From Mermis nigrescens (taxonomy: Eukaryota > Nematoda > Enoplea > Mermithida > Mermithidae), in assembly GCA_036768485.1 (NCBI GenBank), contig JAVLUZ010000339.1, positions 783,001-847,000 of the forward strand: a stretch of DNA of 64,000 nt, read 5' to 3'. Below, piece after piece: positions 42,239 through 51,005 of the stretch. Within the stretch, counting starts at the first letter, position 1. Each line of letters opens with the position of its first letter. A program made the position numbers and the translations under genes. A model generated the notes under the pieces. It was not told the origin of the DNA. It searched no databases and saw nothing but the letters and a program-made list of their open reading frames with translations.

Positions 42239-43472
42239 AAGGGCCGTATGACAGAACGCGGAATAGTGCTATTCCAGGATAAAACAGTGGGATAAGAGGG
42301 CGGAATAAAATATTTTGTTATTACAGAAAGCGGAATAAACAGTGATATTCCAGGAATAACGTTGGTATGACAGAACGCGGAATAGCGCCGTTCCAGGCGC
42401 TAACCTCGGGATAAAAAAACGGAATAAAAATAAGCGGTAGGACAGAAGGCGGAATAAGTTATCTCGGGAATAAAAACGGCCGCTTTTATTCCGCCATTTT
42501 ATATCCGGTCATAGCAGGTATAAGACAGCGGAATAGTAGTAAAAATCGTTTCTAATGCGATTTTAAAAGAAGTAAATGTGTTAAAAATTTTTTAATTGGA
42601 TAGGCAATTGATTCCTCTTTATCTAGAAATTTAATTTGGTTGCTTTCGTTTGTAATACGATCAAAACAGAGACAGAAAATTTTATAGTTGCGCGTTTGCC
42701 CCATGAGTGCGGCTCGTCTTGTTGAGCTCTCGACAAAATTGATTTTTTATGATTTTTCGATCATGCAATACTTAATACCTCCAGTAAAGTTATTAAAAAA
42801 ATTAATGCAGTAGGCAGTGTGTATAATTAACAAGTTGACATCAAGATTCGCAAATGAGTACCTTCTTACACAAAAAAGTAGTTATTTCATGTGCAAGCTA
42901 TCATTTTTTTGATTTCAATGTCAATGTTTCATGTTTCTTTTCCGTAGAAGCAAGCAAGCCGCATTTATTGAACCAAATTATAAAAAGTTTCTGGTAATAT
43001 TCGGCAGTCCCATTAATTCAATGCATCAATGCATACTCTACCCGTGCGCACGCATGTACATGAATACTACACGTTTGTATTTGCGTCGTATATTTTCAAA
43101 CAATTCGTACGTGACTACAGTATGCAGCATGCGTTGGACATCCAATTTATACACAAAACCTATGGAATGCGTAACTTAATCCTGGGATAGATACAGTTAT
43201 CCCAGGGACAGCTATTCCTCGCGTATTTCGCGTTCTGTCATACCAAATTTTCTTATTCCTAGGATAGCTTATTCCGCCCCTTAACCCAGGAAATCACGAG
43301 AATAAGTTTTATTACGAGAATAGCTATTCCCGGAATAGCGCTTATCTCAAGAACAACTTATTCCGCGTTCTGTCATACGGCCCCAAGAGAATAAGTTTTA
43401 TTACGAGAATAGCTATTCCCGGAATAGGGCTTATCCAAGGAATAACTTATTCCGCTTTCTGTCATACGGCCC
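42239..43472. mobile_element. 1.2-kb element with GGGCCGTATGACAGAA ends, copy 2
   Basis: Same plan as copy 1 and aligned to it throughout, including the middle (AATTAATGCAGTA, CAAGTTGACA, GAAGCAAGCAAGC). About 88 bases at the right end (43293-43381) are repeated at 43384-43472, so the end carries two terminal motifs (CTGTCATACGGCCC twice). TTA follows the last. The 82-codon open frame at 42931 is not conserved in copy 1 and is not a gene. Confidence 0.8.
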
Positions 43473-44384
43473 TTACACGCGCATTTTCGGATCTCATCAC
43501 TTATTCCAAACTCAGCCGTTAATATAAAAACTCGACGCCATTTGACCACCCCAACCTATTCCCTATTTCCATAAACACCGATAAAAATATTCAAAATCGT
43601 ATTTTTGGTTCGAAACGTCAATCAGTTTTTCCATGTTTGTCCTCCGAAAAAAAAACTCAACCCCAGTAGAAAGTACGTAAACCTAAATACCGCAAAAACG
43701 CTGCTCTCTCAAAGGTAAGCGAAAATGCATTTAGATAAAATCGTATTTTTGATAGCTAGGCCCGCCAACACGCCGCCACGTCCATTTTTTGTCGTGAGAA
43801 CTTTTAGGCTCTATCATGCTCTAAACCACATCTCTACGCTCAAGCTTATTAAAATGCACAAAACATGTTTTAATGCTTCCTGTCGGCCCAACCATCAAAC
43901 CGCACGCTTAACTTCCACAGTATACTCTGAACCATATTTCTATACCCGAGCTATCTAAAACGCATGAAATCCGTTAACGTTATTATTTTGCGCTGGCCCA
44001 ACCCCCAGAATGATTCAAGATGCCAAGCGTAATGCACATAGGTATGCACGAGGTATAGCCTATGATATGTTGATGGTAAGATAAAAGTAAGTCATAGTTA
44101 AAGTTATGCTGCAATCTTCACAAGTGGGAATAACGTTAAATTTAATAATTAAGGAGAGAAAAATCCTTTTTAAGGCATTTAAGTCTTATAACTTTTATTT
44201 TGCAAACATTGCGTTGATGAACTATGCCAGTTACAAGTATACAGTAAGCGGTGAAGTGAGATTTAGAAATCTAAGATCAGTAGATTGTGAATCAATTTCA
44301 TCATACTGAATGAAACAGAAAATTGAAAAAGTGCATAAATGGATAACTTAAATGAAATAAATAAGAACGCAGTATATTAAGATT
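43473..44384. other. No supported gene
   Basis: Open frames at 43725 and 44106 (77 and 67 codons) have no recognisable domain. AT-rich otherwise. Confidence 0.35.
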
Positions 44385-46165
44385 AGAGCTGTACCGAGGC
44401 CTGGAAATTTTAATATTGTTATATGCTAATTGTTGCATCGATTAATTGAAATAAGTAAGCTCAACACTTAGCTAATAAGCGGAACCTTATGTATAGTTTC
44501 ATCAGTCACATTTTTATTACGATATAAATCAAAACCTTACTTCAATTAATTCTTCTGAGACAAAAGTGATGAGGAAATCACATTTAGTGCAATCAATCAA
44601 GACAAGAAATTTGCGCCTTAAAGCAATCATTGCTGAATGATGTCGAGTTCAGTCATAGTTGCATTTGCAATCTAGGGTTAGCCTGATATATGGGTCATAG
44701 AGATTTTTCGCGCTAAAATGATATTCAAAATGGATAGAAAGGTCTAAATAGCATACTAATTTTCAAATTCTGACCGACGATCATTTTTAGCCTTGAACAT
44801 TGTTCGCTTCTGGCCTTAATCTTACTATGTTTACTCCAGAACTTTTCGCTAAACGACTAAATGCATATATGCTTACAGCCAGGCCCGTATCCAGGATTTC
44901 ATTTCTTGGGGGGGGTCGAAAATTTTTGAGGCCCAATATCCCGATAATCATTAGGAGATAGGCGAAAATAAAGGAAGTTTTGAACGTATCTCGGCGAGCT
45001 CTATACGATGGTGAAGATCAATTTCAAAAAAATTGAAAATTTTTCACTCGATTTCATATTGATATACAGCAAATTTATCATTTAAGCTGATTTCTAATCA
45101 TTTAATCGACGAATTATTTCTTATCTCTTGCCTTTGCACTTAATCATTGTGCTTTACAGAGAGAAACAATACAGATAATGAATAATTCGGCGCTAAGCGC
45201 CGAAAAAATTGACATATTCTGCATGTCAAGCTCGAATTTGAGCGGTTTTGAGCGGGCTAGAAGACAAAAAACATATATAAACAATAAATACGGCGCGAAG
45301 CGCCGGAAAAACTTCATGTTTCCCATGTCATAACTCAAATTTGAACGATGAATCCGGCGCACAGCGCTGGAAAAAAATTGACATGGTCTCTATGTCTAAC
45401 TCAAATTTGAACGATTTTTGCGGTTTAGAAGACAAAACTATACATAAACAATAAATCCGGCGCGAAGCGCGGAAAATTTTGAGTTTACTAGCTCAAAAGT
45501 ACGCTAAAAACCTGTTTCGGCGGTGCTTCAGACGCGCTTCACCAATGTTTCATTTATCCCTTTCCCTTGGGAAAAACAAAAATTTTTCCCATTTCGTAGG
45601 GGGGCAGGCCCCCACCCTGGATACGGCCCTGCTTACAGCTCCAGTAGATGCGAGAGCACTTCCTAAGATAACGCGCTGTATATAACCCTTATTGAAAATT
45701 GAATTGTTTCCATACAATGTCTCACAAAATTCTTGATTGTGTTGGCTTTATTTCAATAATTTCCAATTACTTATTTGAAAAGCTGAAAAACGAAGTGTAT
45801 AAAGGTTAAATGTAATCATAAACAGCATACAAATATTCAATATAAAGAAAAAAATTTTTCAGCTGAATATGATCTTATCTTGAATAAAGGTGCTAAGCGT
45901 AATAATTAAAATTATTTTCAATCATTATCATTATTATTACTACTTTATTATTTCTTATCACTATTATTATGGGACGAATTAGAGCTGGGTACATAAATGA
46001 TAGTTTACGTAACTAATGTCAGCATGGGGAAGTCGAAACGTGATATAGTACGCTTCCAGGCCCCGGCCCCGGTACAGTTCTAATCAAAATTAAGCCATTT
46101 TCACAGTTATGGCGTTTTTGCGATAAAAACTATAATTCTAGAATTTGCTACACGCTAGTTTGGAG
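44385..46165 (-). repeat. Family R repeat, copy 2, hosting family H
   Basis: After removing 44880-45631 the sequence aligns inverted to 11139-12770 (AAAACGCCATAACTG, TACCGGGGCC, GCTGACATTAG, AAATTACTTATTTG-type words) and to 37345-37610. AGAGCTGTACCGAGGCC at the left and its complement at the right (GGTACAGTTCT at 46071-46081) look like inverted termini, but matching sequence continues to about 46165, so true ends are unsure. It provides the empty sites for the insertions in copy 1. Confidence 0.68.
44880..45631 (+). mobile_element. Family H hAT-like element with perfect 8-bp TSD
   Basis: The 752-bp element runs from CAGGCCCGTATCCAGG to CCTGGATACGGCCCTG. CTTACAGC flanks both sides (44872-44879 and 45632-45639). 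Four hairpin modules lie inside (45189, 45292, 45356, 45459). It lacks the family C insert found in the other copy. Non-coding. Confidence 0.94.
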
Positions 46166-46439
46166 TCAAAGGCTCTTAATGATAGGTACACAAAATGGCC
46201 TATCTGGGGTGGGGCTTAGCCGGTCTGGAAAGGGCGGGCAAGAATTGAGCTTTTTGGGCAAAATGACATCAAAAACTAGCATAAGCGCTAAAATAGCGTT
46301 AAAACTACTCATTTTCTCGAGAAAATTTCCTGTTTTTTCATTCTAGAAAGGGGGGCAGACGCTGACCCCGAACCGCCCACGAGCATGTCTGCTCCTCATC
46401 TGTCGGATTTAGGGTATCTAGACGTGAGACGGTCATTAA
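46166..46439. other. G-rich repeat remnant, no gene
   Basis: GGGGGGCAGACGCTGACCCC, CACGAGCATGTCTGC and TCTGTCGGATTTA near 46346-46412 match 6720-6680 inverted, so this is the flank of the same larger repeat that contains the hairpin array. Confidence 0.45.
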
Positions 46440-46800
46440 ATAGCGTTCAGCGCTGATTTCTGACAGGAAATGTAAAACAAAAAGATGATCGAAGGCTAGT
46501 AAAATTGCCGTAACTTAAGCTAAATTTTGTAGCCTCTCCTTAGGATAGACAAAAAACGAATTTAGCTGGCGCAAAGCGCCAAAATTTCCGATATTTTTAT
46601 CATTTTAAGCAGATTTTTGCAGTTTGAATAATAAACGCAATGTAGTAATTACGTCTAGGGCGAAGCGCTAGACGCATTTGAAATTTGTATTATTTTAAGC
46701 TCCATTTAGCAACTTTGCGAAGATAAGCATGGCGGTAATTACGTGTCGCGCAAAGCGCCGAAAATCTTTGACGTTTTTATCCACTTATGCTCAATATAGC
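46440..46800 (-). repeat. Degenerate array of GGCGC hairpin modules, inverted copy
   Basis: Matches 6480-6050 in reverse: CTGACAGGAAATGTAAA, GATCGAAGGCTAGTAAAATT, hairpins GGCGCAAAGCGCC (46568-46580), GGGCGAAGCGCTAG near 46659 and CGCAAAGCGCC near 46748. Non-coding. Confidence 0.7.
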
Positions 46801-46814
46801 ACATGTCCGGAGCA

Positions 46815-46920
46815 GTGTTTTTTGTACAAGGTCCGTTTGTACGCGCGTAAAGACGGCCCCCAAAAGTCTTTGTACATTTCGTACACACAAATTTTTGTGT
46901 ACTATAATATGGTAAAGTAG
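46815..46920 (+). repeat. Family F palindromic repeat
   Basis: TTTTTTGTACAAGGTCCGTT, AAAGTCTTTGTACATTTCG and ACAAATTTTTGTGTAC. The same words occur at 40467 and 21740. Non-coding. Confidence 0.6.
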
Positions 46921-46963
46921 CGATTTTAGTGCGGTAAAAACAGAGTCGTTCTACCTTCGGTAG

Positions 46964-47366
46964 CATACATGCACAGTATGGGAATTCTGGGGGTGAAAAC
47001 CTAATGTGCCTTTTTTGGGCCCAAAAATGGCCGGTACACGTTAAAAAACATCGTTTTTTGGCGTTTCTGACGATACTCTATCCTTCTAGAGCATGAAATC
47101 ATGAAAAAAATTTCGAAAAAAGTAATTGACCAATATATCACTTAAAACATGAATATATGGCGCGAAGCGCCCAAAATTTGGCAATTTTGGAGCAAATAGA
47201 TAGCCAAAAACCCTTAAAAAGACACTTTTTCCACCAATTTTCGGGTAAGTTTAGGAAACTTGAAAAATCGCCACTAGGGGGGGGGGGTGAAAAATTTTTT
47301 GCGGGGGGTGAAAAATGATTCTGCGGGGGTGAAAACCCACCCCCAACCCCCCCCAGATCATGTATG
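46964..47366 (+). mobile_element. Family N MITE with 7/8 TSD
   Basis: The 403-bp element runs from CATACATGCACAGTATGG to AGATCATGTATG. TTCGGTAG (46956-46963) and TTCGGTAA (47367-47374) flank it. The hairpin is at 47159-47171. It ends 15 bases before the assembly gap. Confidence 0.9.
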
Positions 47367-47381
47367 TTCGGTAACGAATTT

Positions 47382-47481
47382 NNNNNNNNNNNNNNNNNNN
47401 NNNNNNNNNNNNNNNNNNNNNNNNNNNNNNNNNNNNNNNNNNNNNNNNNNNNNNNNNNNNNNNNNNNNNNNNNNNNNNNNN
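47382..47481. other. Assembly gap, 100 N
   Basis: Exactly 100 N, the conventional size for a gap of unknown length. Any open frame crossing it is meaningless. Confidence 0.99.
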
Positions 47482-47947
47482 AGAGCTTAGTTCAGGGAAT
47501 AAGAGAACTGAACTGGCCCGTATTGAGGATTTTGTTTCGGAAAGCACAACAAAAAATTTTTTACAATCATAAGGGAGCAGCAAAGAATGAATCAGAGGCT
47601 TTCTTAAAATTGAAATTGTTTTGATCGCTCTGATAAAATTTGTGTTCTGGCAGATCAAGAAAATTACAGCCAAAATAAAATAAAAATTCTAGGAACTTGT
47701 GCATACGTCCAAATACGGTCACTTGTACAGTTTAACACCTATGTGATATTTTTTATCTTTTTTAACATTACGGTATAAACAACATTATTGTAGATATATA
47801 TTATATGATGTGCTTTGTCATATAAATATATTATACGATTTTCTCATCATTCTCTTGAAGCTTTACTTACGATGGCTTTAAATTCCGATGGAATTCATTT
47901 TACCAAAATCTACCTTAATCTCTGACTGATATTTTATTATCTCACGC
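47482..47947. other. Repeat relics, no gene
   Basis: CTGGCCCGTATTGAGGATTT at about 47510 resembles the left end of family H. TTTGTGTTCTGGCAGATCAA with AAGAAAATTAC at 47638 matches 62733, the start of a dispersed repeat. No coding evidence. Confidence 0.45.
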
Positions 47948-48110
47948 TTAGGCTTAGGCTTAGTTAAGTGTATTCACATTGATGCCAGTGCATGAGCTAA
48001 GCCTGAGTTGAATAGGGAAAAAATTGCTACGCTCGCTCCGCTCGCTCCGCAATTTTCGCCCCATCTCAGTTTAGGCTTAGTTATGTGCTGGCACCAATGA
48101 ATCCTCCAAC
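47948..48110 (+). repeat. Family J repeat with TTAGGC tract and hairpin
   Basis: CTTAGGCTTAGGCTTAG, GTGTATTCACATTGATG, then AAAAAATTGC...GCAATTTTCGCC around GCTCGCTCC repeats, closing with TTAGGCTTAGTTATGTGC. Related to 26480-26604. Non-coding. Confidence 0.65.
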
Positions 48111-48251
48111 AGCGCAATTTTTCGAAAACCCCTCGTACCCTATTTTAGGTATTTTGTGTTATTTGAGATCCGAACTTTCTAGCTGTTTTGTGTTGCTTGT
48201 GAGACATGAACGAAACACCATTCCTTTATTACTCGGTTTTGAATCTTAGGA

Positions 48252-48640
48252 GTAGGTGGCTTGGCTGATCGGTTAACGTGTTGCGCTGTAGATCGAGAGG
48301 TCTGAGGATCGAAACCTGGCAACTTAAGGTTATTTTCTCTCGCGGTAAAAGCATTGTATATACCCTAATGTTAAAACAGATGGAAAAATTTGATAGGTGT
48401 TATAGTGTACAAGTACCTAAATACGTAGTATTTATTCCTTTATCCGAAGATAGAAGTAAAGCAAAAATTCTTATTTTAGCATGCTATACATCTGTCAGTC
48501 GCGTATATTTTTAACTTTAAAGTAAAATTATAAACTTCTCAGTTAGAAAATATTGATAAAGTTGACATGTACTACAGCAAAGGGAATTCCAGGGATCAGC
48601 CCCAAAGAATTACAATGAAATATCTGTGTTGACCTAAAAC
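48252..48640 (+). repeat. Possible tRNA-derived SINE
   Basis: The head (about 48252-48325) looks like a tRNA: TGGCTTGGCTGATCGGTTAACG as the A-box region (split here: TGGCTTGGCTGATCGG, TTAACG), CTGTAGA as an anticodon loop that would read Tyr (GTA), and GGATCGAAACC as a near-perfect B box. The anticodon and acceptor stems do not pair well, so it is not a functional tRNA. The body from about 48400 (AAGTACCTAAATACGTA...CATCTGTCAGTC...GGGAATTCCAGGGATCAGCC) recurs at 62800-63030. A tRNA-like head on a dispersed body is the SINE plan. Confidence 0.5.
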
Positions 48641-48724
48641 TTTAGTCGATTTCTGCAGTCTCATCGAAGAATAAAAGTTAATAATTTATCGTAATAGAGC
48701 AGAATCGTCAGAAAACTTGAATTT

Positions 48725-49181
48725 TACCTCCCTAAATCGCATTTGCAATAAAATTGCTGCAATCAGCTAAGCATTATTTCAAGCATCATTAGCAAATAAT
48801 TAAATTATATCAATCCAGCGCAAAGCATTGAATTTTTACCTCTAAGAAGCATTTTCGCATTACAAAAATTGTCGGAAAATCCGTGCAGAAGATAAGAATT
48901 TTCAATCATGTTAAAGTTCTAGAACAGCTATCGATAAAAGTGCAGTGATCAGCGCGACGCGACACGGGCATAACATTAATAAAAAATGTAAAATTCGGAA
49001 AATTTCGAAATTTTGGCTCGCTTAAACGCATTTTTGGATTACGAAAATGGGCCGAATCCAGCAACGGCCTAAGTATCAATGGCCAAAGTAATAAAATTAA
49101 ATCAATTCAGCCTGGCGGCATAACATTTATTGATTTTACTTCTCTGAAACGCATTTTTGCACAGCAAAATTGTCCCGAAAT
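48725..49181 (+). repeat. Family K tandem array, left part
   Basis: About three units of 130-190 bp. Each has the order TTTnGCATTACAAAA, GAAATCCGTGCAG, AAnATTTTCAA, TAGAACAGCTATCGATA, AAnTGCnGnGA, AnCAnTAATAAAAA, then a worn GGCGC hairpin and AATTTTGG. The array resumes at 54735, so the intervening LINEs are insertions. Non-coding. Confidence 0.68.
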
Positions 49182-50853
49182 CAACAACAACAACAACAAC
49201 AATTTATTCGCTAAGTCAAAAGAAAATATTAACATACATGGATAGGACGAATGAACGAAAATGAACAATACATGAAAGACAAAACAAATTAAGTATGACG
49301 AAGCAGGTAAACGTAAAGGCAATAGAGAAAACTGCTCTTACTTACGCCCCGATAAAGGAATTTAGAAAGGTTGAATCTGCTTTGGCGAATACGTCAGAAA
49401 AACGTGTCTATTTGGACACAAGATTATAATCTGTTCAGTGTAGAAGTTCAGATAGGAATTATTCAGATTAAGCGAAAATCAAATTTTCTGCAATTGGTAT
49501 TTACATGATTGACGAGAAGTTTAGGCGCCAGCGCAATTTGCTGCTCGATTAGAATTTAAATTAATCGAGAGGAAATCCTTGAGAGCGAAGAGCTTTTGCA
49601 TTTGATAATAGAAAAAGGCTAATGTTAGGCCGTTAGCGGAGGCGTCTTAGCTCAAGAGTCGTCCAGACCGAAGTGCCGTCGTGATCCTGCAGCATGGCGT
49701 CAGAATTTTGTCAGCTAAGCACTCGTTTCGTAAACCTTCTTTGAACCACGTTCGACGATGCGTGTGATATCACAACAGCAGGTAAGGACTCCACAAACAC
49801 AACAGAATTCAAGCACTGGTCAGAACGTAAGTAATAGAAGGCCTTAACAAGTAATGAATCTATCTTTAGAAATAAAACTACGCAAGATCAGATTGCTTAA
49901 CTGCATGCCTTTTTTCACAATATATTCACAATGAGATCTGGACGATAGAATTAGAATTCAGAAAAACACTCAAATCTTTTACACAAAGTGTGTCAGTAGA
50001 AAGATAGAAATCATTTATGTGATAAGAATGCTAGAGGTTTGAACTACCCAGATATAGAACTAAACATTTATTAACTGATATTTTTAATTGCCATGTATTG
50101 GCCCACTCAGTGCACATAATTTATGGCGTCAGGCTTGAAGTGGTCATGAAATTAAATGATAGATTCCAAAGTTTGATATCGTCAGCAAACAAAGTAAAAT
50201 TACTGTTTTGGCGCATTTCACATAAGTCGTTAATGAAGATTAAAAAGTGTGGGACCTAGTATACTACCCTGGGGCACGCCACTGGTAACAGGAATGGAAT
50301 CAGATAAAGAATTCTTAATTTTAACGACCTGGGATCTATTAGTCAAGAAATTTTCGATCCAATTAAAAGAGAGTTTGTTCAGTCCATAAGATGCCAACTT
50401 AATTAGCAGATTTTTGTGTGACACGGTATCAAAAGCCTTACACAAAGTCAATGTAGACAATGTCAGCAGGAATTCCCTCATCTAGAAATTTGGTCCACTG
50501 GTTTTTGCACTCAAACAAGTTGTAACGCCCACATGATCTAATTTTTCATAAAACCAGAACTTTGTTTTTTCCACTTAGCAGATTTTGCTTCTCTAGATAA
50601 GAAAGCAAGGACATGTTCATTATAAAGATTCCATTAATTTACAAGAGACACAACATAAGGAAATTGGACGATAGTTATCAACTGATGACATATCCCCCTT
50701 TTATGAACTGGGATCGCAACAGCTTTTCGCCAAAAATCGGGTATCTTTCCACTTTGATAAGAAACGTTGAAGATGGTTTCTAAAGGTGAAGCAACACTGT
50801 TTTCAACTTTTTAATAAAATATGCACACAAGCCATCGGGGCCAAGCGTGCAAA
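49182..50853 (-). pseudogene. Older 5'-truncated LINE with RT fragment
   Basis: Read on minus from 50853: LAPMACVHIL-type wreckage of the APDGL block, DNYRPIS-equivalent remains, then VYIDF...KAFDTVSHKNLLIKLA, FNWIENFLTNRSQVVKI, VTSGVPQGSILGPTLF (50230-50481) and CFADDIKLWN near 50200-50165. These are RT blocks of a CR1/L2-like ORF2 with many stops. The 3' end is AATAAA followed by (TTG)n at 49203-49182. No C-terminal domain survives clearly between 50160 and 49203. Confidence 0.8.
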
Positions 50854-50869
50854 AGACGAGGATTTTCAA
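50854..50869 (+). repeat. Sliver of family K between the two LINEs
   Basis: AGACGAGGATTTTCAA here is identical to 54912-54927 within the right part of the K array. It therefore marks K sequence caught between the older and younger LINE insertions. Confidence 0.65.
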
Positions 50870-51005
50870 TGAATGAATGAATGAATGAAATAATTTATTA
50901 CTGAAACGCGACAATTACGAAAGATGTAAAAGAGTAATAAAACGTACGGTCAAAAGAATAAAAGCGTACAGCAAAAGGCGACGAGCGAGTCATGAAAATG
51001 ACGAT

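Noticed and set aside
44385..46081. AGAGCTGTACCGRGGCC as true terminal inverted repeats of family R
   Set aside because: Homology to copy 1 continues outside these points to about 46165 and no 8-bp duplication flanks them.
47251..47673. Open frames crossing the gap
   Set aside because: They translate 100 N and repeat sequence.
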